Source: DASWIG01 sp036397835
GTDB lineage: Bacteria; Acidobacteriota; Thermoanaerobaculia; Multivoradales; J023
NCBI GenBank assembly: GCA_036397835.1
Contig: DASWIG010000277.1
Span: 1 to 22,548 of the forward strand
Direction: 5' to 3'
Length of the DNA stretch: 22,548 nt
Below, in pieces: positions 12,603-20,034 of the stretch. The notes below the pieces were generated by a model. It did not search any database and had not been told where the DNA came from. It saw nothing but the letters and a program-made list of their open reading frames with translations. Numbering within the stretch: the first letter of the stretch is position 1; each line of letters starts with the position of its first letter. The position numbers were made by a program, and so were the translations under genes.

Positions 12603-15600
12603 ATGCGACCGCCGACCCTGAGACTCCGTCCACTCGTCCCCCTCTTCCTCCTTCTCCTCGCCGCCGTCCCCGCCGCGGCCGACGACCGCCTCACCGCCGA
12701 GACCTTCCGCGGCCTGGAGCTGCGCAACATCGGCCCGGCCCTGATGTCCGGGCGCATCGCCGACCTCGCCGTCCATCCCGGCGAGCCGAGCACCTGGTAC
12801 GTGGCGGCGGGCTCCGGCGGCGTGTGGAAGACCGTCAACGCCGGCGCCACCTGGACGCCGATCTTCGACGATCAGAAGTCTTACTCGATCGGCTGCGTCA
12901 CCCTCGATCCCAAGGCGCCCGAGGTCGTCTGGGTGGGCACCGGCGAGAACGTCAGCGGCCGGCACGTGGGCTACGGCGACGGCGTCTACAAGAGCCTCGA
13001 CGGCGGCAAGTCGTGGACGAACGTGGGCCTCGGCAAGTCCGAGCACGTCGCCAAGATCCTCGTCGATCCGCGCGATTCGGACGTCGTCTACGTGGCCGCC
13101 GAGGGTCCCCTGTGGTCCTCCGGCGGCGAGCGCGGCGTCTACAAGTCCACGGACGGCGGCGCGAGCTGGACGGCCGTGCTCACCCTCGACGACGACGCCG
13201 GCGTGACCGACCTCGAGATGGACCCGGACGATCCCGACGTGCTCTACGCTGCCGCCTATCAGCGCCGGCGCCACGTCTGGGCCTTCCTCGCCGGCGGTCC
13301 GCGCTCCGGCGTCTACAAGTCCGTCGACGGCGGCGCCTCCTGGCGCCGGCTGGAGAACGGCCTGCCCAAGGGCGACGTGGGCAAGATCGGCCTCGCCGTC
13401 TCGCCCGTCGATCCGCGGCTCGTCTACGCCACGATCGAGGCCGGGGAGGACGAGAAGGGTTTCTACCGCTCCGAGGACCGCGGCGGGAGCTGGGAGAAGC
13501 GCTCGGACTACACGAGCGGCGGCACCGGCGGCCACTACTACCAGGAGATCTACGCCTCGCCGCACCAGGCCGACCGCGTCTACCAGATGGACGTCTGGGT
13601 CCACGTGACCGAGGACGGCGGCAAGACCTTCTCCCAACTGCCCGAGAACACCAAGCACTCCGACAGCCACGCCCTGGCCTTCGACCCCGACGACCCCGAG
13701 CACCTGCTCGTGGGCTGCGACGGCGGGCTGTACGAGACCTTCGATCACGGCGCGAGCTGGCGCTTCCACGCCAACCTGCCGCTGACGCAGTTCTACAAGC
13801 TGGCGCTCGACAATGACGTGCCCTTCTACAACGTCGTCGGCGGCACCCAGGACAACGGCACCCAGCTCGGGCCGTCGCGCACCGCCAACGGCCACGGCGT
13901 GATGAATTCCGACTGGGTGGTGGCCGTGAGCGCCGACGGCTACGCCTGCGCCATCGACCCCGAGGATCCGAACACCGTCTACGGCGAGTGGCAGGGCGGC
14001 GGCCTGACGCGCTACGACAAGGCGACCGGCCAACGCCTCGACGTCAAGGCCCAGCCCGGGCCGGACGAGCCGCCGGAGCGCTGGAACTGGGACGCGCCGG
14101 TCCTCGTCAGCCCGCACTCCCACACCCGTCTCTACCACGGCTCCCAGCGCCTGTGGCGCAGCGACGACCGCGGCGACTCGTGGCGCACCGTCTCCGGCGA
14201 CCTGACCCGCGGGCTGAGCCGCTACGAGCTCGAGATCTTCGGCCGGGTGTGGAGCGTCGACGCGCTCTACGACAACTACGCGATGTCGGTCTACGCGACG
14301 ACCACGGCGATCAGCGAGTCGCCGCTCGTCGAGGGGCTGATCTACGTCGGCACCGACGACGGCCTCGTGCAGGTGACCGAGGACGGCGGCGCGTCCTGGC
14401 GCCGGCAGGACCGCTTTCCCGGCGTCCCCGAGATGTCCTTCGTCAACGACGTCCGCGCCTCGGCCCACGACGCCGACACGGTCTACGCCGTCCTCGACGC
14501 GCACCAAGCCGGCGACTACAGCCCCTATGTCCTGAGGTCGACCGACCGCGGCCACACGTGGACGTCGATCGCCGGCGATCCGGCCGGCACGGGCATTCCC
14601 GCGCGGCACCTCGTGTGGTCGCTGGTGGAGGACCCGGTGGCGAAGGACCTGCTCTTCGCCGGCACCGAGTACGGCATCTTCTTCACGCTCGACGGAGGCC
14701 GGCGCTGGATCCGGCTCGAGGGCGGCGTGCCGACGATCGCCTTCCGCGACCTCGAGATCCAGGAGCGCGAGGGCGACCTGGTGGGCGCGTCGTTCGGCCG
14801 CGGCTTCTTCATCCTCGACGACGTCTCGCCCCTGCGCCACGTGAGCGCCGAGCTGCTGGCGGGCGAGGCGGCGCTCTTCCCGGTGCGGACGGCGAAGCTC
14901 TACGTGCCGTCGATGCCGCTCGACCTGCCGGGCAAGGCCTTCCAGGGGGACGCCTTCTACCTCGGCGCCAACCCGCCCTTCGGCGCCGTCTTCACCTACT
15001 ACCTGCGCGACGAGCTCAGGACGAGCAAGGCGAAGCGCCGCGCCGAGGAGAAGGCGATCCGCGAGGAGGGCGGCGACGTGCCCTTCCCGGGCTGGGAGCG
15101 CCTCAAGGCCGAGGAGCGCGAGGACGAGCCCGCGATCGTCCTCACGGTGACGGCGCAGGACGGCCCCTTCGGGGGGGATCGGGGGGGGAAGCACGGCCAC
15201 GTGGTGCGTCGCGTCACCGGGCCGGCGACGAAGGGCATCCACCGGGTGGCGTGGGACCTGCGCTATCCGCCGCCTTATCCCACCCGGCTTGAGCCGTGGA
15301 CGGCCGGCGCGCCGTGGGACGAGCCGCCGATCGGTCCGCTGGCGCCGCCGGGGCGCTACACGGTGGAGCTGGCGCGCCTCGCGGACGGCGAGCTCACGGC
15401 CCTCGCCGAGGCTCAGACGTTCGCGGTGGTTCCGCTCGCGGGCACCGGCGACGCCGCCGAGTGGCAGGCGATCAGCGCCTTCCAGCGCCGCACCGCGGAC
15501 CTGCTGCGCCGCGCCACCGGCGTGGCAGAGGCAGCCGAAGAAGCGGCGGAACGCCTGGAACACCTCGACAAGGCGCTGCTCGCGTCGCCGGCACCGAGCG

Positions 15601-15926
15601 TCGAGCTCCTGGCGCAGGCCCGCGCCCTCGACTTGCGCCTGCGCGACCTGCGCGAGAGGCTCACCGGCGACCCGACGCGCGGCCGTTTCGCCGAGCCGGC
15701 CGCGCCGTCGATCCTGGGCCGTCTCTCGGGCGTCGCCTGGGGGCACTGGTCGACCACCCACGGGCCGACGCGGACCCACCGCGACAGCCTGGCGGTGGCC
15801 GAGGAGCAATTCGAGCGGACGAGCGAGGCGTTGCGCGAGCTGATCGAGACGGACCTGCCGCGTCTCGAGGCGGCGGCGGAGGAAGCCGGAGCGCCGTGGA
15901 CGCCGGGGCGGGGAGTGCCGCGCTGA
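12603..15926 (+). CDS. Secreted VPS10/sortilin-type BNR-repeat protein
   Basis: 1107 residues. The signal peptide runs to about residue 26: arginine-rich start, hydrophobic VPLFLLLLAAVPAAA, probable cut before DDRL. From about 30 to 700 there are repeated Asp-box/BNR blades (for example VYKSLDGGKSWTNV, VYKSTDGGASWTAV, LYETFDHGASWRF, VTEDGGASWRRQ, LRSTDRGHTWTS) of the VPS10/sialidase-like propeller type. A non-propeller C-terminal region with a predicted coiled segment (about 960-1050) follows. Proteins of this type are numerous in Acidobacteriota and relatives and are often labelled glycosyl hydrolases. No catalytic residues can be assigned, so the function is open. A G-rich stretch at 15160-15187 matches one in the SpoIIE gene. 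A decayed copy of the 3' region lies at 18664-18886. Confidence 0.9.
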   Translation: MRPPTLRLRPLVPLFLLLLAAVPAAADDRLTAETFRGLELRNIGPALMSGRIADLAVHPGEPSTWYVAAGSGGVWKTVNAGATWTPIFDDQKSYSIGCVTLDPKAPEVVWVGTGENVSGRHVGYGDGVYKSLDGGKSWTNVGLGKSEHVAKILVDPRDSDVVYVAAEGPLWSSGGERGVYKSTDGGASWTAVLTLDDDAGVTDLEMDPDDPDVLYAAAYQRRRHVWAFLAGGPRSGVYKSVDGGASWRRLENGLPKGDVGKIGLAVSPVDPRLVYATIEAGEDEKGFYRSEDRGGSWEKRSDYTSGGTGGHYYQEIYASPHQADRVYQMDVWVHVTEDGGKTFSQLPENTKHSDSHALAFDPDDPEHLLVGCDGGLYETFDHGASWRFHANLPLTQFYKLALDNDVPFYNVVGGTQDNGTQLGPSRTANGHGVMNSDWVVAVSADGYACAIDPEDPNTVYGEWQGGGLTRYDKATGQRLDVKAQPGPDEPPERWNWDAPVLVSPHSHTRLYHGSQRLWRSDDRGDSWRTVSGDLTRGLSRYELEIFGRVWSVDALYDNYAMSVYATTTAISESPLVEGLIYVGTDDGLVQVTEDGGASWRRQDRFPGVPEMSFVNDVRASAHDADTVYAVLDAHQAGDYSPYVLRSTDRGHTWTSIAGDPAGTGIPARHLVWSLVEDPVAKDLLFAGTEYGIFFTLDGGRRWIRLEGGVPTIAFRDLEIQEREGDLVGASFGRGFFILDDVSPLRHVSAELLAGEAALFPVRTAKLYVPSMPLDLPGKAFQGDAFYLGANPPFGAVFTYYLRDELRTSKAKRRAEEKAIREEGGDVPFPGWERLKAEEREDEPAIVLTVTAQDGPFGGDRGGKHGHVVRRVTGPATKGIHRVAWDLRYPPPYPTRLEPWTAGAPWDEPPIGPLAPPGRYTVELARLADGELTALAEAQTFAVVPLAGTGDAAEWQAISAFQRRTADLLRRATGVAEAAEEAAERLEHLDKALLASPAPSVELLAQARALDLRLRDLRERLTGDPTRGRFAEPAAPSILGRLSGVAWGHWSTTHGPTRTHRDSLAVAEEQFERTSEALRELIETDLPRLEAAAEEAGAPWTPGRGVPR
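15160..15187 (+). repeat. G-rich 28-base shared sequence, copy 2
   Basis: The plus strand holds ACGGCCCCT followed by TCGGGGGGGATCGGGGGGG, inside the VPS10 gene (encoding DGPFGGDRGG). The reading frame differs from that in the SpoIIE gene, so protein homology cannot explain the match. Confidence 0.7.
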
Positions 15927-15969
15927 CTTCACGGATGTGCCGCTGAGTTACCTCATCTGGCCGAACCCC

Positions 15970-15998
15970 TTGCATCCGGAGTCGATTCTGTGTATACT
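15970..15998 (+). promoter_or_regulatory. Promoter of the copper-radical oxidase gene
   Basis: TTGCAT (15970-15975), a 17-base spacer and TATACT (15993-15998) form a good sigma70-type promoter. Transcription would start near 16005, leaving a 5' leader of about 210 bases. Confidence 0.6.
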
Positions 15999-16004
15999 CA
16001 TCCC

Positions 16005-16214
16005 TCAGGCCGTCAACGGCACATGCTGTCGACGGCCTACGATGGCGGGATGGTGGATAATCATGACGTCGGCGTATGTCGTCGATGATATCGCGTGATT
16101 CAATTCACCGACGAGGTGGTTTATGTCGTCGGCAGTACTGTGTGATTCAACCTACCGACGAGATAAACTATGTGGTTCAGGCTGTTCAAAATCTGAACGC
16201 TATGGAGGTAGGGT
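16005..16214 (+). promoter_or_regulatory. Long structured 5' leader of the oxidase gene
   Basis: The leader opens with an 8-bp stem AGGCCGTC/GACGGCCT (16007-16037) and continues with two 47-bp repeat units, each able to fold by a TCGTCG/CGACGA stem. A GTTCA/TGAAC hairpin (16184-16198) sits immediately before the GGAGG ribosome site (16204-16208). No known riboswitch class was recognised. The ribosome-site hairpin could regulate translation; this is inference. Confidence 0.5.
16075..16168 (+). repeat. Two 47-bp tandem repeats in the leader
   Basis: Units 16075-16121 and 16122-16168 share TATGTCGTCG, GTGATTCAA and ACCGACGAG in the same spacing. A third start (TATGT) appears at 16169, exactly one period on. 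The bases between the shared blocks differ freely. Confidence 0.75.
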
Positions 16215-18662
16215 ATGACTAAGGACCGGGCCGCGAAGCGCTTTCGCCACTTCTTCACAAGTTTGACGGTATCTTTCGTCCTAACCTTCGCTGCCGTTCT
16301 TTCGGCGGCTACGAACCAGGATTTCGATATACTTGGCTCGCCCTATACACTTGGGCAGTGGGGTGTTGCTCCCGCCCCGACTATCGAATCCGGTGGACCA
16401 ACCGGCAATTTCCTTCGTCTGGTGACCACGAGTGTCCCAAATGTCAATACCATTACTTTCGACTTGACCGACCTCGGCCCTTCAGAAGAAATCACCGTAG
16501 ACTTCGACTTTCGAATGACGCCCGGATTCCTCCAGGCGGATGGTTTCGGATTCGCTCTACTGAACACTGACAACTTCGGTGCCACCGGAGGGGTAGGCGG
16601 TAACTCCGAAGAGGCGAACTATCCCGGATCGCTTGGCGTTGGTTTCGACATACACCAGGGTCCTGGAGAAATCAATAATAATCACGTCTCAATCCACTTC
16701 AATGGTACCAAGCTGGCGGAGGTGGATGCTTCGCCAGTGACGAACCTTGCCGGCAGTCAGTTCATCCATGCGCGAATTGTAATGAGACCCGGGAACGGTA
16801 TTTCAGATGTCAGTGTAATTCTGACCCCTCCTGGAGGGAGCGCCGTGACGCTGATAGATCAGTTTCCAGTTCCAGGCTTTGAGCCCTACGAAGGGCGCGC
16901 GCACTTCGGCGCTCGTTCCGGCGGCCAGTCTGCGGATCACGATCTTGACAATATTCTGATCCAATTCTCACAAGATCCCGCGGTCTTCGGGCAGTGGAGC
17001 GACGTAATCGAAGCTCAAGTCGTCCCTGTTCACCTTCATTTGCTGCCAACCGGCAAAGTCTTGTACTGGCAGAACGGTGGGCAGAGCGATCAGGTCCGCC
17101 TATGGGACCCTATGACAGAAACAATCGGTACTCCCGCACTACCCGGCTACGATACCTTTTGCACCGGCCATTCGTTTATGGCAGATGGGAGATTGCTCGT
17201 GACGGGCGGTCATGAGAGTGACTTCGAGGGCCTACCCAACGCGAGTCTCTACGACTCGTTTACAGACTCGTGGACTCCTCTACCTCCAATGAATGAAGGC
17301 CGCTGGTATCCGACGAACACGACCCTGGCGAACGGAAGTGTCCTGGTTCTGGGCGGCGATATCATGCAAGGAGTCGTCAATCCTCTACCCCAGATCTGGC
17401 AGTCGGATAGCGGCACTTGGCGGAATCTCACCAATGTTCAAGACGTTCCCCTCGGTGTCGACGACGATGGCATCTATCCGCGTCAATTCCTGATTCCCGA
17501 TGGCCGAGTCTTCAAGGTGGGTCCCCAGAAAGAAACAGTATATCTTGATACCATCGGCTTGGGGGCCTGGGTCTATGGACCTTCCAGTAACTTCGGCACC
17601 CGAAGCTACGGGTCATCAGTGTTGTACGACGCTGGGAAAATACTGATCGTTGGCGGGGGTGAGTTCCCACCCACCGCTACCTCCGAGGTGATTAATCTGA
17701 ACGATGCGGTACCCGCTTGGCGTTTCGTGGACTCGATGGCGTTTGCTCGACGTCACCTCAATGCCACGCTGTTGCCCGATGGCAACGTGCTTGTGACCGG
17801 CGGCACGAGCTCGCCGGGATTCAATGACGCGGCCAAAGCAGTTCATGCGGCGGAAATATGGGACTCGCAAGCGGAAACATGGCTGCCTATGGCTGCGATG
17901 CATTTGCCACGAGTTTATCATTCAACTGCTATTCTTCTGCAAGACGGACGTGTGCTCGTTGGTGGTGGTGGGAGACCTGCACCGACCGGGCACATAGATA
18001 ACACGAACTTCGAGATTTATTCGCCACCATACTTATTTCGGGGAGCGCGACCCTCGATTGCTGCCGCCCCTGAGGTCATTATCTACGGCCAAGCGTTCAC
18101 TGTGCAAACCCCAGAGGCCTCGAGCATCGAGAGTGTCAATTTCTTACGTTTTCCTTCAGCTACTCATGCATTCGACCAAAATCAACGGATGGTCAGATTG
18201 AGCTTCTCCCAGACATCTAATGAGCTTAATGTGACAGCGCCTGTCGATCCGAACCTGGCTCCTCCGGGTCACTACATGCTTTTTATCTTGACTGATGCTG
18301 GCGTGCCCTCAGTGGCATCGATTCTCCACGTCTCCCTCTGTCTAGGCGATAGCGAAACCGGCGACTCAGATGGGGATGGTGTGTGTAACGACATCGATCT
18401 CTGTCCTGGATCGGATGACAGCGCCGACGCCGATGGCGATGGCGTGCCGAACGGCTGTGATCTCTGTCTAGGTGACGATGCAACTGGCGATTCGGACAGT
18501 GATGCTGTTTGTGCCGACATCGATTGTGATGACGCTGATCCGAGCTCTGCTTTCTTAGATGCCTGTGGTGTTTGTGGTGGGGACAACTCGAGTTGCAGCA
18601 GAATCTTTGAAGATGGCTTTGAGTCCGGTGACACGTCTTCCTGGTCACTAACAGTTCCCTGA
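16215..18662 (+). CDS. Secreted copper-radical oxidase (galactose/glyoxal oxidase-like) with N-terminal lectin-type domain
   Basis: 815 residues. A signal peptide (1-31, cut after VLSA) precedes an L-type-lectin/concanavalin-like domain (about 34-252). A Kelch propeller of the galactose/glyoxal oxidase family follows (about 262-600), then the DUF1929 immunoglobulin-like domain (about 610-706, ending PPGHYMLFILTDAGVPSVAS). The copper site is complete by comparison with galactose oxidase: C316 in TFCTGHS and Y365 in GRWYPTN (the Cys-Tyr cofactor pair), Y568-H569 in RVYHS, and H651 in SATHAF. It should oxidise an alcohol or aldehyde to give H2O2; the substrate is unknown. The C-terminus has three calcium-type DxDxDG repeats with paired cysteines and ends in FEDGFESGDTSSW, a tail I recall from other secreted proteins. 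Clearly lower GC than both flanks, indicating transfer. Confidence 0.9.
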   Translation: MTKDRAAKRFRHFFTSLTVSFVLTFAAVLSAATNQDFDILGSPYTLGQWGVAPAPTIESGGPTGNFLRLVTTSVPNVNTITFDLTDLGPSEEITVDFDFRMTPGFLQADGFGFALLNTDNFGATGGVGGNSEEANYPGSLGVGFDIHQGPGEINNNHVSIHFNGTKLAEVDASPVTNLAGSQFIHARIVMRPGNGISDVSVILTPPGGSAVTLIDQFPVPGFEPYEGRAHFGARSGGQSADHDLDNILIQFSQDPAVFGQWSDVIEAQVVPVHLHLLPTGKVLYWQNGGQSDQVRLWDPMTETIGTPALPGYDTFCTGHSFMADGRLLVTGGHESDFEGLPNASLYDSFTDSWTPLPPMNEGRWYPTNTTLANGSVLVLGGDIMQGVVNPLPQIWQSDSGTWRNLTNVQDVPLGVDDDGIYPRQFLIPDGRVFKVGPQKETVYLDTIGLGAWVYGPSSNFGTRSYGSSVLYDAGKILIVGGGEFPPTATSEVINLNDAVPAWRFVDSMAFARRHLNATLLPDGNVLVTGGTSSPGFNDAAKAVHAAEIWDSQAETWLPMAAMHLPRVYHSTAILLQDGRVLVGGGGRPAPTGHIDNTNFEIYSPPYLFRGARPSIAAAPEVIIYGQAFTVQTPEASSIESVNFLRFPSATHAFDQNQRMVRLSFSQTSNELNVTAPVDPNLAPPGHYMLFILTDAGVPSVASILHVSLCLGDSETGDSDGDGVCNDIDLCPGSDDSADADGDGVPNGCDLCLGDDATGDSDSDAVCADIDCDDADPSSAFLDACGVCGGDNSSCSRIFEDGFESGDTSSWSLTVP

Positions 18663-18663
18663 G

Positions 18664-18886
18664 GAGAAGGCGCTGCTCGCGGCGCCGGCGCCGAGCGCCG
18701 AGCTCCTGGCGCAGGCCCGCGCCCTCGACCTGCGCCTGCGGGAGCGCCTCACCGGCGACCCGACGCGCGGCCGCTACGCCGAGCCCGCGGCGCCGTCGAT
18801 CATGGGCCGTCTCTCGGGCGTCGCCGGGGGCACTGGTCGACCACCCACGGACCGACTCGGACCCACCGTGACAGCCTGGCGGTGGC
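18664..18886 (+). pseudogene. Decayed second copy of the VPS10 gene 3' region
   Basis: Aligns with about 15567-15799 of the VPS10 gene at roughly 93% identity by eye. One 9-base in-frame gap shortens RDLRERL to RERL, and a single-base loss near 18825 shifts the frame. The preserved frame reads KALLAAPAPSAELLAQARAL and then AEPAAPSIMGRLSGVA. It lacks everything upstream of residue about 989 and the last 40-odd codons. It starts within 4 bases of the oxidase stop and ends abruptly at the RES-toxin fragment. Confidence 0.85.
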
Positions 18887-18979
18887 GCCTTCGCCCGCGG
18901 CGTGCCAGCGGCCCGAGGGCTGCGACGCGGTCTCCCAGAGGAACGGGAACCGCGGATCGGCGTGCCGAAACGCGATCAC
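18887..18979 (-). pseudogene. Truncated RES-domain toxin (first ~31 codons only)
   Basis: From GTG 18979 the minus strand encodes IAFRHADPRFPFLWE and then QPSGRWHAAGEGA. This is the characteristic N-terminus of RES-domain toxins, whose full-length members (about 150-220 residues) degrade or modify NAD+. Similarity stops exactly where the VPS10 remnant begins (about 18887), so the catalytic domain is missing. The GTG start overlaps the antitoxin stop (GTGA), the usual antitoxin-toxin coupling. Confidence 0.8.
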
Positions 18980-19602
18980 GTGGCGGCCGAGGCTCCCAAG
19001 GATCGCGCCAGATCGCGAATCCGTCCGGCGTCGGAGCCTTGCGGATCCCATTCGCCCTTGAGCAGAGCCGCGGGCGCCTTGCCATCGAGCGTCGAGCGTG
19101 GCCGGTCGAACCAGCGGCGGATGCCGAAGTCGTTATAGGCACCCGCGAGATCGCCCACGACCTGGGCCAGGAAGTGCAGGCGCTCGGCGATCGCGTCGGG
19201 CGTCGGCCGCGCCTCCGATTGGTATCGGCGCACGCTCGCCGGCGAGATGCCGAGAAGCTGCGCCAGCCGCTCCGTTCCGAAGAGGTGGTCAAGGGAGGGC
19301 CATTCGTGGTCCGGCGCGGGCGATTCCTCCATCGCCACCGCCAGCCGCCGCAGCAGTCGATCCATCTCGGGCGCGGCATCGTCCGCCAGCGGGGCGCTGA
19401 GCGCAGCCTGAACCTCGGTGCCGATGCCCGCTGAGGCGATGCGGTCGACGATCCCGCGAAATGTCGACAGGTCGAGCCGGTCGATCTCCATCTCGCCGAG
19501 AAGCCCCATGGCCTCGGCCGTCGCGATCAGGCCGACCGCCAAGCGTGCCAGCCTCTGGGAGTCGAACGGAGTCTCGGTGGACGTGATATGGATTCTCGTC
19601 AT
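18976..19602 (-). CDS. Xre/MbcA/ParS-type antitoxin (orphaned)
   Basis: 208 residues. A helix-turn-helix-like segment lies in the middle (about residues 108-135: LFGTERLAQLLGISPASVRRYQ). A C-terminal toxin-binding domain of the MbcA/ParS/Xre (DUF2384) type follows, with WFDRPRSTLDGKAPAALLKGEW and a final helix. The first 100 residues are a helical domain I cannot name. Such antitoxins block RES toxins and repress their own operon. The start is ATG 19602, the first codon after a strong promoter; in-frame sequence further upstream is inside the promoter and is not used. The toxin gene behind it is only a stub, so the protein is now an orphan and could act as a repressor or anti-toxin against related modules. 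Confidence 0.8.
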   Translation of the reverse strand: MTRIHITSTETPFDSQRLARLAVGLIATAEAMGLLGEMEIDRLDLSTFRGIVDRIASAGIGTEVQAALSAPLADDAAPEMDRLLRRLAVAMEESPAPDHEWPSLDHLFGTERLAQLLGISPASVRRYQSEARPTPDAIAERLHFLAQVVGDLAGAYNDFGIRRWFDRPRSTLDGKAPAALLKGEWDPQGSDAGRIRDLARSLGASAAT

Positions 19603-19609
19603 CGTCCGT

Positions 19610-19638
19610 ATTCTGTCCGTCCCGAGCCATCGCGTCAA
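19610..19638 (-). promoter_or_regulatory. Strong promoter of the orphan antitoxin; leaderless
   Basis: On the minus strand TTGACG, a 17-base spacer and CAGAAT (-10 at 19610-19615) lie just 7 bases before the ATG at 19602. This predicts a leaderless transcript. GTCCGT occurs twice around the -10 region and could be an operator half-site for autorepression. Confidence 0.6.
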
Positions 19639-19709
19639 GACGGGCCCTGGCAGAGCTCGGCCCGCAGCAGCAGGCTGCCACCCTGCCCGCTCCCCGTCTC
19701 GCTCGAGTC

Positions 19710-19718
19710 TGCTATGCT
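19710..19718 (+). promoter_or_regulatory. Extended -10 element of the GlsB/YeaQ gene
   Basis: TGCTATGCT fits TGn-TAnnnT. A roughly 48-base leader follows, with an AAAGGAGAA ribosome site before the ATG at 19773. Confidence 0.5.
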
Positions 19719-19772
19719 CTGCCCAGCCTTGGAAACATCGCACCGTTCAGCACCCCCGAAAGGAGAAGGGCT

Positions 19773-20030
19773 ATGGGCATCTTGTCGTGGGTCGTCTTGG
19801 GTCTGATCGCCGGAGCACTGGCCAAGCTGATCATGCCGGGCAAGGACCCGGGCGGCTGTATCGTCACCATGATCATCGGCATCGTCGGCGCCGTGCTCGG
19901 CGGGTTCCTGGCCACGCAGTTGGGCTACGGCACGGTCGAGGGCTTCGATCTCCGGAGCCTGGTGATCGCCGTCGTGGGATCTCTGATCCTGCTTCTCATC
20001 TACCGCGTCGTCAAGGGCAAGCAAACGTAA
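19773..20030 (+). CDS. GlsB/YeaQ/YmgE-family stress-response membrane protein
   Basis: 85 residues with three hydrophobic segments (about 3-20, 29-48 and 60-79) and the family landmarks GLIAGALAKLIMPGKDPGG and IIGIVGAVLGGFLA. This inner-membrane family (transglycosylase-associated) is linked to general stress responses; its molecular role is not established. The ATG follows AAAGGAGAA at good spacing. Four bases separate its stop from the serine ammonia-lyase start, so the two are likely co-transcribed although functionally unrelated. Confidence 0.93.
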   Translation: MGILSWVVLGLIAGALAKLIMPGKDPGGCIVTMIIGIVGAVLGGFLATQLGYGTVEGFDLRSLVIAVVGSLILLLIYRVVKGKQT

Positions 20031-20034
20031 CGGC

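Noticed and set aside
12303..15932. Open minus-strand frame of 1209 codons opposite the VPS10 gene
   Set aside because: It is antisense to a gene with signal peptide and clear BNR repeats. Its translation is low-complexity (A, R, G, V, H), as expected from the complement of GC-rich codons, and it runs through the palindromic element.
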